Shown here one piece after another: positions 36,703 to 45,114 of a stretch of DNA of 64,000 nucleotides. Location of the stretch: contig DATMAG010000120.1 of NCBI GenBank assembly GCA_035560235.1, positions 1 through 64,000 on the forward strand, given 5' to 3'. Under the pieces are notes generated by a model. The model had not been told where the DNA came from. It saw only the letters and a list, made by a program, of their open reading frames with translations, and ran no database searches. This DNA is from DASRDU01 sp035560235 (GTDB lineage: Bacteria; Acidobacteriota; Blastocatellia; RBC074). The position numbers and the translations under genes are program-made. Each line of letters opens with the position of its first letter. The stretch's first letter is position 1.

Positions 36703-37056
36703 ATGCAGACAGGTCAGCAGCAGAGAGAAGTGCCGCGCCTCAGTCCGCAGGAAGTCAAAAAGCAGCTGGATCGCGGCGAACAGATTCTCTTCATTGATAC
36801 ACGCAATCCGCAGGCGTGGAGCGAATCGGATGTCAAACTGCAGGGCGCGTTGCGTATCCCGGCAGATCAGATCTCTCAGCATCTCGGTGAGATTCCGCGC
36901 GACCGTGAAATTGTCACCTACTGCACCTGACCGCACGAAGCCTCAAGCGCCCGGGCGGCGCAGGAACTGATGGATCACGGATACTTCAATGTGCATCCGC
37001 TCGCGGGCGGGTTCGAGGCGTGGCGCAAGCTCGGTTATCCGGTCACGCCCAAATAA
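36703..37056 (+). CDS. rhodanese-domain protein with in-frame UGA, probable selenoprotein
   Basis: Single rhodanese (sulfurtransferase) domain, cytoplasmic. ATG at 36703 follows GGAGGGAG. Residues 1-75 give the first half (LSPQEVKKQLDRGEQILFID, DTRNP, then REIVTYCT). Codon 76 is TGA (36928-36930), and the same frame continues without a break for 41 codons with PHEASSARAAQ, HPLAGGFEAWRKLGY and PVTPK, then TAA at 37054. Together they make a complete 117-residue domain. In relatives the loop reads YCxCPxEAxSA, so TGA replaces a conserved Cys and selenocysteine is the natural reading. A hairpin with a G in its loop lies 22 nt downstream. Alternatives are a recent nonsense mutation or a sequencing error. 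No sel genes lie in the window. Confidence 0.82.
36941..36964 (+). promoter_or_regulatory. candidate bacterial SECIS hairpin
   Basis: Stem CCT-(CAA bulge)-GCGCC (36941-36951) against GGCGC-AGG (36957-36964), apical loop CGGGC with G at the second position. The loop starts 22 nt after the TGA at 36928-36930, within the range known for SelB-binding bacterial SECIS elements, and the hairpin is inside the coding frame as required. Confidence 0.55.
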
Positions 37057-37153
37057 TCTCCAGGCGCGGGCCGGACAGGCCTGGTGACCCTGGCGATCTT
37101 TACACTGACTCTGCCTGAGGCGAAGAAGGCGACCAGGGCGCAGCGCCAGAGAG

Positions 37154-37187
37154 GAGCCTCAGCAAAGCTGCTGAGGCTCTTTTTCTT
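37154..37187 (+). terminator. strong rho-independent terminator after the rhodanese gene
   Basis: Perfect 11-bp stem GAGCCTCAGCA (37154-37164) and TGCTGAGGCTC (37169-37179), AAGC tetraloop, followed by TTTTTCTT. It lies about 100 bp after the TAA, consistent with the rhodanese reading through to 37056. Confidence 0.93.
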
Positions 37188-37279
37188 CAGTTCTGACCTG
37201 CGGCTGATTCACATGTTCCTGCCGATCCTCACCCTCAATATCCGCACTGAGAGGCGTCTGAAGAAAAAACAGTTCGCTG

Positions 37280-37291
37280 TGACATAAGTCA
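37280..37291. promoter_or_regulatory. TGAC-N4-GTCA dyad, CRP/FNR-family operator candidate
   Basis: TGACATAAGTCA lies 50 bp upstream of the hemerythrin ATG, in an AT-richer stretch. The half-site TGAC/GTCA with a 4-bp spacer suits CRP/FNR-superfamily regulators, several of which (DNR, NnrR) control nor genes in response to NO. No regulator gene is in the window. Confidence 0.5.
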
Positions 37292-37340
37292 TCTCATTGC
37301 CGTACAGCTGTGCGCCATGATTACGCTCACGGAGGTCACA

Positions 37341-37913
37341 ATGAAGAAGATCAGTTCACTGCAACTGCTCAATCAACCGCTGATTCCTGACTTTTCAGAT
37401 CCGCTCGCGCTGCTGGTTCATTGTCACGAGCGGATCGAAAGACAACTGCGCGCACTCGAACGCGCCGGAGAACTGCTGCGCGAGGGTGCGCCTGAAACGC
37501 TGCCGATGGCCTTTGTCGCGATTGATCAGGCCTGCGCGCATTTCGCCGGGCCGGGAGTGAAGCACACTGCCGATGAGGAAGTCTCGCTCTTTCCGCGCCT
37601 GCGCGAATGCAGTCAGGCGATGGTGCGCGAGGCGCTCGCCGCGCTTGATGAACTTGAACCGCAGCATCGCACGGCTGAAAGCCTGCATGCTGAATTTGAC
37701 GCATTCATCGCTCTGTTGCCGCGTGACGGATTGGCTGAACTGTCGAGCCTTGATCGTTATGAAGAACTGACCGCGCAACTGACGGCGCTTTATCGCCCGC
37801 ATATCCGGCTTGAGAACGAACTGATCTTTCCCGCCGCAGCCCAGGCTCTCTCACCTGAAGCAATCGCGCTCATTGGCGCTGAAATGCGCGCGCGACGGCA
37901 GCGCGCAGGATAA
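37341..37913 (+). CDS. hemerythrin-like HHE domain protein
   Basis: Cytoplasmic four-helix-bundle protein of 190 residues likely to hold a di-iron site. His/Glu ligands are distributed as expected: LLVHCHERIERQL (first His), FAGPGVKHTADEEVSLFPRL, QHRTAESLHAEFDAF, and YRPHIRLENELIFPAA, the HxxxEExxLFP-like final helix. ATG 37341 is preceded by GGAGGT; an upstream ATG at 37317 lacks an SD. Hemerythrin-like proteins often sense or detoxify NO or oxygen, and the quinol NO reductase gene lies 197 bp downstream, which supports a nitrosative stress role. The dyad at 37280 could control it. Confidence 0.85.
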   Translation: MKKISSLQLLNQPLIPDFSDPLALLVHCHERIERQLRALERAGELLREGAPETLPMAFVAIDQACAHFAGPGVKHTADEEVSLFPRLRECSQAMVREALAALDELEPQHRTAESLHAEFDAFIALLPRDGLAELSSLDRYEELTAQLTALYRPHIRLENELIFPAAAQALSPEAIALIGAEMRARRQRAG

Positions 37914-38024
37914 CCCCTCGCGCGGCGTGAGAACCCGCCACTCACGCCGCGCACGTCTTATCCTGAGACCCTTCCTTCTCTCTCAGACTTTCCTGATCAC
38001 AGTCGGGCTGATGTCGTGCTGCGG

Positions 38025-38040
38025 CGATTCGCGCGAATCG
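38025..38040. promoter_or_regulatory. 16-bp perfect palindrome upstream of norB
   Basis: CGATTCGCGCGAATCG is self-complementary over 16 bp, about 70 bp upstream of the norB ATG. The position suits a repressor operator or a hairpin in the leader. It differs from the FNR-type dyad before the hemerythrin gene. Confidence 0.4.
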
Positions 38041-38110
38041 TCGCAGACGGATTTCTGCTGCGCAGTGGCAGATAAGTTGCAAGTCAGTTTGCAGGAGGAG
38101 GATCAGCTCG

Positions 38111-40396
38111 ATGAATCACCGAAAACTCTGGATTGCTCTGGTCGTCGTCATCGTCGCTTCATTTGCGGTGCTGGGCGGAGTCGGTTACAGGATCGCCCGC
38201 ACTGCGCCGCCGATTCCGCAGCAGGTCGTCACTTCGGATGGCCGGACAGTAATTGATTCAGGTCAGATTCAGCGCGGGCAGGGCGTCTGGCAGTCGCTCG
38301 GCGGGCAGGAGGTCAGCTCGATCTGGGGACACGGCGCATATCTGGCTCCGGACTGGACGGCTGACTGGCTGCACCGCGAAGCCGTGTTCATTCTCGACTA
38401 CTGGGCGCAGCAGGCCGGTGGCCCGAATTTCAATGCGCTCACGGCTGAACAGCAGGCGGCGCTGCGCGCCAGGCTGCAGGCGGTGATGCGGACCAATACA
38501 TACGATCAGAGCACCGGACGAGTAACGATTGATCTGGTCAGGGCCGAAGCCTTCGAGTCGCTGGCGAAATATTACGGCGACCTGTTTGCGCAGGGCCGCG
38601 ATGAATATGCGATTCCGCGCGGCGCGCTGACCGATGCGACCAAAGCGCGCGAAATGGGCGCGTTCTTCTGGTGGACTTCGTGGGTGGCTTCGACGAATCG
38701 TCCGGGTCAGGATGTGACATACACGCAGAACTGGCCGCACGAACCGCTGACTGGCAACACGCCTACGGGCAGTTCAGTCGTCTGGAGCGTCATCAGCTTC
38801 GTGCTGCTGCTCGCGGGGATTGGCGGAATGGTCTGGTATTTCGTGGCGCAGGAACGCGACACGCGGCACGAGGATCTGCCGTCGCACGACCCGCTGCTCG
38901 GCCTGCAGCCGACGCCATCGCAGCGCGCCACGGTCAAATATTTCTTCGTTGTCGCGGCGCTCGTCGTCGTGCAGTGCGGGCTTGGCGCAGTGACGGCGCA
39001 TTACGGCGTGGAAGGATCGAGCTTTTACGGCCTGCCGATTGATCAGGGACTGCCCTATTCAGTGGCGCGCACGTGGCACATGCAACTGGGGCTGTTCTGG
39101 ATTGCGACTTCGTGGCTGGCGACGGGACTTTACATTGCGCCTGCGGTCAGCGGTTATGAGCCGCGCGGGCAGCGGCTCGGCGTCAATCTGCTTTTTGCGG
39201 CGCTGCTGTTTGTGGTGATTGGCTCGCTCGCGGGCGAATGGCTTGGCATCAGACAGCGGCTGGGTGATTACTGGTTCTGGTTCGGCGCGCAGGGCTATGA
39301 ATATGTTGACCTGGGGCGCTTCTGGCAGATTCTGCTCTTTGCCGGGCTGGTCTTCTGGCTCTGGCTGATGTGGCACGCGCTGCGTCCGGCGCTGGCTGAA
39401 CGCAACGAGAGCCGTTCGCTGCTGAGCCTCTTTCTGGTGGCGAGCATTGCCATTCCGCTCTTTTATGCGGCGGGACTGATGTACGGGCAGCGCAGCCATC
39501 TGGTAGTCGCCGAATACTGGCGCTGGTGGGTGGTGCATCTGTGGGTCGAAGGTTTCTTTGAAGTCTTTGCCACAGTCGTCATCGCCTTTCTGTTTACGCG
39601 GCTGCGGCTGCTTTCGACCGGCACGGCGACAAAGGCTGTGCTGTTCTCAACGGTCGTCTTTCTTTCAGGCGGAATCATAGGGACATTCCATCACCTCTAT
39701 TTCAGCGGCACGCCGAACGTGGTGCTGGCGCTGGGCGCGACCTTCAGCGCGCTGGAAGTCGTCCCGCTGGTGCTGATCGGCTTTGAGGCGTGGGAGAACA
39801 TCCGGCTGGCGCGGGCCAGGAACTGGCTGACGGCCTGTCGCTGGCCGATCTGGTTCTTCGTGTCGGTCGCGTTCTGGAACTTCGTCGGCGCGGGACTGTT
39901 CGGGTTTCTGATCAATCCGCCGATTGCGCTCTATTTCAGGCAGGGACTCAACACGACTCCGGTGCATGGGCACACGGCGCTCTTTGGCGTCTACGGGATG
40001 CTCGGCATCGGGCTGATGCTCTTCTGCCTGCGCGCGCTGCAGCCGGGGCGGGCGTGGAAGGACTGGCCGCTGCGAACGGCCTTCTGGACGATCAACGGCG
40101 GACTGCTGCTGATGGTGCTGCTCAGCCTGCTGCCGATTGGCCTGATGCAGACCTGGGCGGCAGTTGAATACGGCACCTGGTATGCGCGTTCGGCGGAGTT
40201 TCTGCAGACCGGACTGATGGACACGCTGCGCTGGCTGCGCGTAATCGGTGACACGATCTTTGCGTTTGGCGCAGTGGTGCTGGGCTGGTTCGTGCTCGGA
40301 CTCGTGACGGGTCATTCGTATGATGAACGCGGCACCGTTGCGCCGGGCGAATCCGAAGTCCGCACCGGCCCCGCTCCGGCTCCCGCAGGAGACTGA
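38111..40396 (+). CDS. norB: quinol-dependent nitric oxide reductase (qNor)
   Basis: Single-subunit inner-membrane enzyme reducing two NO to N2O with quinol electrons. 761 residues, typical for qNor. The N-terminal extension that replaces NorC is present, with GQGVWQSLGGQEVSSIWGHG and APDWTADWLHRE. The catalytic part shows WHMQLGLFWIATSWLATGLY, then HLWVEGFFEVF with His and the Glu near FeB, and GGIIGTFHHLYFSGTP with the FeB His pair. GHTALFGVYGMLGIGLMLF carries the haem b ligands. GGAGGAGG before the start is a good SD. Denitrification genes are otherwise absent, so NO detoxification is more likely than respiration. Confidence 0.95.
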   Translation: MNHRKLWIALVVVIVASFAVLGGVGYRIARTAPPIPQQVVTSDGRTVIDSGQIQRGQGVWQSLGGQEVSSIWGHGAYLAPDWTADWLHREAVFILDYWAQQAGGPNFNALTAEQQAALRARLQAVMRTNTYDQSTGRVTIDLVRAEAFESLAKYYGDLFAQGRDEYAIPRGALTDATKAREMGAFFWWTSWVASTNRPGQDVTYTQNWPHEPLTGNTPTGSSVVWSVISFVLLLAGIGGMVWYFVAQERDTRHEDLPSHDPLLGLQPTPSQRATVKYFFVVAALVVVQCGLGAVTAHYGVEGSSFYGLPIDQGLPYSVARTWHMQLGLFWIATSWLATGLYIAPAVSGYEPRGQRLGVNLLFAALLFVVIGSLAGEWLGIRQRLGDYWFWFGAQGYEYVDLGRFWQILLFAGLVFWLWLMWHALRPALAERNESRSLLSLFLVASIAIPLFYAAGLMYGQRSHLVVAEYWRWWVVHLWVEGFFEVFATVVIAFLFTRLRLLSTGTATKAVLFSTVVFLSGGIIGTFHHLYFSGTPNVVLALGATFSALEVVPLVLIGFEAWENIRLARARNWLTACRWPIWFFVSVAFWNFVGAGLFGFLINPPIALYFRQGLNTTPVHGHTALFGVYGMLGIGLMLFCLRALQPGRAWKDWPLRTAFWTINGGLLLMVLLSLLPIGLMQTWAAVEYGTWYARSAEFLQTGLMDTLRWLRVIGDTIFAFGAVVLGWFVLGLVTGHSYDERGTVAPGESEVRTGPAPAPAGD

Positions 40397-40427
40397 GAGC
40401 GCAGTGCAGCAGTATGAGGACCAGAGT

Positions 40428-41810
40428 ATGAGTGATGAACACCGCGCTGTCGTGTCAATTTCCCACACGAATGAGAAGCATCGTTCGCTTGAGCGAGTCG
40501 AAGCGCTGGTGCGTGAAGCCCTCAGTCACCTCGGCGGGATGCAGCAGTTTGTCCGGCCCGGTCAGACGGTGCTGATCAAGCCGAATCAGACGGTCTATTA
40601 TTCAGCCGAGGAGGGCTGCACGACTGATCCGTTTGTCGTCGGCGCGCTCATCAGGCTGGCCCGTGAAGCGGGCGCGGCGCGCGTCGAGGTAGCGGAATCA
40701 TCCGGCGGTTTCTTCTCCTCGATGGAATGCATGCGCATCACCGGCATGGCGGCGATGGCTGAACGCGAGGGCGCTGAACTGATTGACCTCGGCAGCGACG
40801 AGACGCCGAACCGGACGGTGCGGATTCCATATGGTCAGGTGATTCAGGAAGTCCCGCTGCCTGTGCCGCTGCTCGATGCCGATGTCGTCATCGCCGTGCC
40901 AAAGGCCAAGAATCATCACATCGAACCGATCACGGGCGCACTGAAACTGTGGGTCGGCGCGGTCAATCAGAACTGGCGCAATCATCATCACGGCGACGAG
41001 GACATGATCGAACGCTTTGTCGAAATCATGACCGTCAGCCGTCCGACGCTCTGCGTGACTGATGCGCTGATTGCGGGCGAAGGCGACGGGCCGATTGCGA
41101 ACCTGCCGCGCTGGTGTGGCTGCATTCTCGCTTCAACTGACCCGGTGGCGACCGATGTGACGATTGCAAGGCTGCTCGGTCACGACTGGCGCAGACTGCG
41201 CTTTGCCGAAGAGGCCGAAAAACGCGGGCTCGGCGTGCGCGAGCCGATTGATTACCTCGGCGTGCCGCTCGATGAAGTTTCATTCAAAGCCTGGCCGGGA
41301 CACGAAGGATACGATTATCTGCCGATCAATTTTCTGGTCGGTTCGGGGGTGACGCTCGCCGGGACTATCGGGCACGTCAAAAGCGCGATTGACAGCATGC
41401 TGCGGCGCGGCGAACTCAATCAGGTGATCTGGCTTAAGGGCACGCCGACGATCATGATCGGTGAAAAGGACGACCCGCATTTTGAAGAGCATCTGCGCGA
41501 AGGGCCGTATGTCGTTTTTGATGATGCGGCAAAGCCGGAATACAGGAATGATCCGCGCGTTCATTTCGTGCCGGGTCATCCGGTGCTGCAGACGGCGCTG
41601 CCCGAACTGATGAAGGGCCTGGGCGTGAGCGCGCCGGGCAATGCGATGATGAAGTGGCAGCAGTTCGAACGGTGGGGGATGCACAATGTCGAATACGGTT
41701 CGTGGCCGCGCAAGGTGCTGACCGTCGCCAAACCGCTCGCCGCAGCAGGAGCAGTGGCGGCGGGCGTCTGGGGAGCGGGCAAACTCGTGCGCCGCATCAC
41801 CGGACACTGA
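40428..41810 (+). CDS. DUF362 domain protein
   Basis: 460 residues of the DUF362 family, function poorly known; some relatives accompany iron-sulfur ferredoxins. Motifs: RPGQTVLIKPNQTVYYSAEE, GCTTDPFVVGALIRLAREAG, VEVAESSGGFFSS, DVVIAVPKAKNHHIEPITGA, then KLWVGAVNQNWRNHHHG. These strongly match the VxIKPN, TxPxVV and PKLKxH pattern. No 4Fe-4S CxxCxxC motif is visible, unlike many members. The C-terminal 60 residues include a basic helix and an Ala-rich hydrophobic segment (LAAAGAVAAGVWGAGKLV), perhaps a membrane anchor. ATG 40428 follows GAGGACC. It is 31 bp after norB, so the two may be co-transcribed. Confidence 0.85.
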   Translation: MSDEHRAVVSISHTNEKHRSLERVEALVREALSHLGGMQQFVRPGQTVLIKPNQTVYYSAEEGCTTDPFVVGALIRLAREAGAARVEVAESSGGFFSSMECMRITGMAAMAEREGAELIDLGSDETPNRTVRIPYGQVIQEVPLPVPLLDADVVIAVPKAKNHHIEPITGALKLWVGAVNQNWRNHHHGDEDMIERFVEIMTVSRPTLCVTDALIAGEGDGPIANLPRWCGCILASTDPVATDVTIARLLGHDWRRLRFAEEAEKRGLGVREPIDYLGVPLDEVSFKAWPGHEGYDYLPINFLVGSGVTLAGTIGHVKSAIDSMLRRGELNQVIWLKGTPTIMIGEKDDPHFEEHLREGPYVVFDDAAKPEYRNDPRVHFVPGHPVLQTALPELMKGLGVSAPGNAMMKWQQFERWGMHNVEYGSWPRKVLTVAKPLAAAGAVAAGVWGAGKLVRRITGH

Positions 41811-41817
41811 TGACAGC

Positions 41818-41877
41818 ACTTCTGATTCATGATTCCTGTGATTGAAAAATTCAGGTATCAGGAATCAGGAGTGAAAG
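41818..41877. repeat. ATTCCTG/CAGGAAT word repeat between DUF362 and mscS genes
   Basis: Words TGATTCATGATTCCTG and CAGGTATCAGGAATCAGG face each other with partial complementarity across about 60 bp. Weak evidence of another word-like family. Confidence 0.4.
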
Positions 41878-41914
41878 CTTCCTTCGAACTGACAGGAATG
41901 CGGGGACGACTGGC

Positions 41915-42871
41915 ATGTTGTTGATGCAATCAGCCGCGCAGGGACAGCGGAACAGCATCGGCATTGTCTGGCAGACGCTGATCGGGTTGTGGCATTCGCT
42001 GCTCGCGCGGCTGCCGTATCTGGCCATCGGGGTGATCGTCTTTGCGGTCTTTCTGGCCGGCGCGTTCATTACCCGGCGGGTCATTCACACGGCGGGCGAA
42101 CGCACGCGGCTGGATGTGGCGCTGGCTGATCTGCTCGGACGGCTGGCGTCGCTGGGAATCATCATCCTGGGCGTGTTCGTGGCAGCGGTCGTCATCTTTC
42201 CGTCCTTCAAGCCGGGCGATCTGGTAACGGGGCTGGGCATCACTTCAGTCGCCATCGGATTTGCCTTCAAGGATATTCTGCAGAACTTCTTTGCGGGCAT
42301 TCTGATTCTGTGGCGGCGACCATTTCGGATCGGGGATGAGATTCGCACGAAGGATTTCGAGGGCACGGTTGAGGACATCAACACCCGCTCGACGTGGATC
42401 AGAACTTATGACGGTGAACGCGTAATTGTACCGAACAGCGAGGTCTATACCAGTCCGATTATGGTGCGAACGGCCTTTCCCAAACGGCGCCTGAAGTTCA
42501 TCGTCGGCATCGGTTATCCCGATTCGATTGAAGAGGCGCGCGAAACAATTCACCGCGTGCTGGAGCAGACCGAAGGCGTGATGAAAGACCCCGGCCCCTG
42601 GGTTTACGTCAGCGAACTTGCACCCTCCTCGGTCAACTTTACGGTCTGGTTCTGGACTGAGCCTGAGCAGGCAAAGGCGCTGGCCGCGAGCAACCGCGTG
42701 GCGACGGGCATCAAGCTGGCGCTGGATAAAGCGGGCATTGATATGCCTTACCCGCACGAGGTGGTGCTTTTTCACGACACCACCGGCTCGCGCAAAGGCG
42801 ATATTGAACGCGAGGCTTATCTGCAGCGGACGAATGGCGCTCAGCCACAGACCCTGCGGCAGACGCGATGA
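41915..42871 (+). CDS. MscS-family mechanosensitive channel
   Basis: Inner-membrane channel of 318 residues that releases solutes under hypo-osmotic stress. Three helices: LARLPYLAIGVIVFAVFLAG, LASLGIIILGVFVAAVVIF, and a pore helix in GLGITSVAIGFAFKDILQNF with the expected Gly/Ala pattern. It is followed by GILILWRRPFRIGDEIRTK and GTVEDINTRSTWIRTYDGER and the cytoplasmic beta domain VPNSEVYTSPIMVRT. ATG at 41915 has another ATG three codons on; no strong SD was seen. It overlaps the GH1 gene by four bases (ATGA). Confidence 0.93.
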   Translation: MLLMQSAAQGQRNSIGIVWQTLIGLWHSLLARLPYLAIGVIVFAVFLAGAFITRRVIHTAGERTRLDVALADLLGRLASLGIIILGVFVAAVVIFPSFKPGDLVTGLGITSVAIGFAFKDILQNFFAGILILWRRPFRIGDEIRTKDFEGTVEDINTRSTWIRTYDGERVIVPNSEVYTSPIMVRTAFPKRRLKFIVGIGYPDSIEEARETIHRVLEQTEGVMKDPGPWVYVSELAPSSVNFTVWFWTEPEQAKALAASNRVATGIKLALDKAGIDMPYPHEVVLFHDTTGSRKGDIEREAYLQRTNGAQPQTLRQTR

Positions 42872-44139
42872 AATACTATCAGCCGAAAAAGCAGTTCAAT
42901 CCCAATACGCAGCGATTCATCTTCGCGACCGGCATCGAGTGCAGCTATCCGACAATCGGGACTGAGCAGGGCCGCCGCCGGATTGATGAGATGGAGAAAT
43001 GCGGCCACTACAAGCGCTGGCGCGAGGATCTGCAGCTGACGCTCGATCTGGGCATTCAGGTATTGCGTTACGGGCCGCCCTGTTACCGCATTCACCTGGG
43101 GCCGGGGCAGTATGACTGGTCGTGGACGGATGAAGTGCTGCCGGTGATGAGGGAGATGCAGATCACGCCGGTGATGGATCTCTGCCATTTCGGCGTGCCG
43201 GACTGGCTCGGGGATTTTCAGAACCCTGATTTTCCGCGGTACTTCGCCGAATATGCGCGGGCCTTTGCCGAACGATACAACTGGGTGCGCTTCTACACGC
43301 CGGTCAACGAAATGTTCATTGCGGCTGAGTTCAGCGCCTGGTACGGCTGGTGGAATGAGCGGCTGAGTTCACACGAGGGGTTCGTGACCGCGCTCAAGCA
43401 CATCGTGCGCGCCAATATCGAAGCGATGCTGGCGATTCTCGAAACGCGTCCCGATGCGCTCTTTATTCAGAGCGAGTCGTCCGAATACACGCACGCCAGC
43501 CGCCCCGATCTGCTCGACGAAGCCGAGCTGTTCAATGAGCGGCGCTTTCTTTCGCTCGATCTCAATTACGCCCGTCGCGTCGGTTCGGGGATGTATGAAT
43601 ATCTGATGGACAACGGGATGACCGAAGAGGAATACGATTTTTTCATGGGGCATCACCTGCGCGAGCATTGCGTGATGGGCAATGATTATTACGAAGCCAA
43701 CGAGCACCTGCTGGTGGATGAGAAGAACAGCATCTATGCGGGCGAGATTTTCGGCTACTATGTGGTGACGCGCGATTATTACGACCGTTACAATCTGCCG
43801 GTCATGCACACGGAAACGAACAAGGCCGAACCGGAGGCCGAACGCTGGTTGTGGAAGACGTGGGCGAATATTCAGAAACTGCGCCACGACGGGGTGCCGC
43901 TGGTCGGGATGACGTGGTACAGCCTGACCGATCAGGTGGACTGGGACACCGCGCTGCGCGAAGAGAACAATCGCGTCAATCCGCTCGGCCTGTATGATCT
44001 GGACCGGAAGATTCGTCCGGTCGGACGTGCCTACAAAAAGCTGATCAGCCAGTGGAGCGAAACGCCGCTGCTGCCGAACGGGCCGCTCACGCTGATCGGT
44101 GATTTGTCAGGCGAGCAGGACAACACACCTGAAGCATAG
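42868..44139 (+). CDS. glycoside hydrolase family 1-like protein
   Basis: TIM-barrel protein of 423 residues resembling beta-glucosidases of GH1. The acid/base Glu lies in YTPVNEMF (family TxNEP) and the likely nucleophile in MHTETNKAE (family xTENG, here HTETN), so both catalytic Glu are kept though the surrounding residues deviate. Other barrel features: VLRYGPPCYRIHLGPGQYDW, DLCHFGVPDWLG and LVGMTWYSLTDQVDW. It lacks a signal peptide and is shorter than classical GH1 (about 450-480). Coupled to the mscS gene by ATGA overlap. Members of this divergent group occur beside carbohydrate or polyketide-like genes; the substrate here is unknown. Confidence 0.8.
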   Translation: MKYYQPKKQFNPNTQRFIFATGIECSYPTIGTEQGRRRIDEMEKCGHYKRWREDLQLTLDLGIQVLRYGPPCYRIHLGPGQYDWSWTDEVLPVMREMQITPVMDLCHFGVPDWLGDFQNPDFPRYFAEYARAFAERYNWVRFYTPVNEMFIAAEFSAWYGWWNERLSSHEGFVTALKHIVRANIEAMLAILETRPDALFIQSESSEYTHASRPDLLDEAELFNERRFLSLDLNYARRVGSGMYEYLMDNGMTEEEYDFFMGHHLREHCVMGNDYYEANEHLLVDEKNSIYAGEIFGYYVVTRDYYDRYNLPVMHTETNKAEPEAERWLWKTWANIQKLRHDGVPLVGMTWYSLTDQVDWDTALREENNRVNPLGLYDLDRKIRPVGRAYKKLISQWSETPLLPNGPLTLIGDLSGEQDNTPEA

Positions 44140-44183
44140 CCGATGCTTCCTCCCGCTCACTGGTGAACCTGCTTTCGGAGGCA

Positions 44184-44209
44184 GCGTGTTCACAGGTGAG
44201 TGAACACGC
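44184..44209. terminator. hairpin between convergent GH1 and PRC-barrel genes
   Basis: Perfect 10-bp stem GCGTGTTCAC (44184-44193) and GTGAACACGC (44200-44209) with a 6-nt loop. It lies between two convergent genes, so it may stop transcription from both sides, although no T-run is present on either strand. Confidence 0.55.
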
Positions 44210-44305
44210 ATCAGAACCGCTGCTCAATAAGCTGTCGCCTGGCCTGATCACGGTGCAGATTCAGGTTCCTGTGGGGCTGCTTCTCTCACTCATTGATCGG
44301 GCGCG

Positions 44306-45100
44306 TTATTTTCCGGCCCGGCGGACTTCGTTCCAGTAACCGGGGCGTCCGTAATGTTCGTGCAGCCGGGTTTCGTAATCGCGCGAAAGCAGATTCGCCT
44401 TGTCATACTCAGGACTGTTTCTGACTTCATCCCTGGTCAGATTCACGAAGACCTTCGAATCAGTCCAGCTGACGCGTTCGAGCCATTCGGGCGCGAGCAG
44501 CACCTTGCGGCCCGGCAGCCAGTTCCGGGTATCAACCACCAGATAGCGAATCGCCCAGGAATCGTCTTCGATGATGAAGTCCTCCACGTGCCCGATGTCG
44601 TCGTCCGAAGCCTGAATGTAATAACCAGTGACTTCGCGCGTGCTGTGCAGATGGCTGTCCCCGCTCTGTTCCTCATCGCGCGCTCTGGCTTCAGATTCGG
44701 CGGCGATGTGTTCTGCCGTCGCCGGAGGCAGCGCGACCGCTGCCGGATAGGCCGCTGAACCCCAGAGGCCGGGGCCGCCCCAGTAATACGGATAACCGTA
44801 ATAGCTCATAAACAGCGACTCGTGCTGCCGCGAGACGGGTTTGTGCGTATCAATGTCGGGACTGTGCCTGACCTGATCCATCGTCAGGTTCACGAAAACC
44901 TGATTGCTGCCGCGATCAACCTGCCGGACGGAGATGGGCGAGATCAGCACGTCTCTGCCTTCCAGCCACGAGCCTGTGCTGACGACCAGATAACGAACCG
45001 TCCAGCGTTCATCATCGAAATAAAACTCTCTGACCTCGCCTACCGCGCCGTCAGTCGCCATCAGGGCGAAACCCTGCAGTTCATTCACACTTTGCAACAT
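44306..45100 (-). CDS. tandem PRC-barrel protein
   Basis: 264 residues with two PRC-barrel domains. The first (residues 1-90) starts MLQSVNELQGFALMATDGAV and has WTVRYLVVSTGSWL and GRDVLISPISV. The second (about 150-250) has EVTGYYIQASDDDIGHVEDF, AIRYLVVDTRNWLPGRKVLL and EWLERVSWTDSKVFVNLTRD. Each ends with VRxSPxxD. The linker is Gly/Tyr/Pro-rich (YYGYPYYWGGPGLWG). Start 45100 follows GGAGGAGC. No signal peptide. Such proteins are frequent in bacteria with stress-related gene sets; a function cannot be assigned. It lies 14 bp downstream of the exported hypothetical gene on the same strand. Confidence 0.85.
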   Translation of the reverse strand: MLQSVNELQGFALMATDGAVGEVREFYFDDERWTVRYLVVSTGSWLEGRDVLISPISVRQVDRGSNQVFVNLTMDQVRHSPDIDTHKPVSRQHESLFMSYYGYPYYWGGPGLWGSAAYPAAVALPPATAEHIAAESEARARDEEQSGDSHLHSTREVTGYYIQASDDDIGHVEDFIIEDDSWAIRYLVVDTRNWLPGRKVLLAPEWLERVSWTDSKVFVNLTRDEVRNSPEYDKANLLSRDYETRLHEHYGRPGYWNEVRRAGK

Positions 45101-45114
45101 TGTCTGCTCCTCCT

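Noticed and set aside
37084..37287. 67-codon plus-strand frame downstream of the rhodanese gene
   Set aside because: It runs through a perfect rho-independent terminator and has no ribosome site; composition is not coding.
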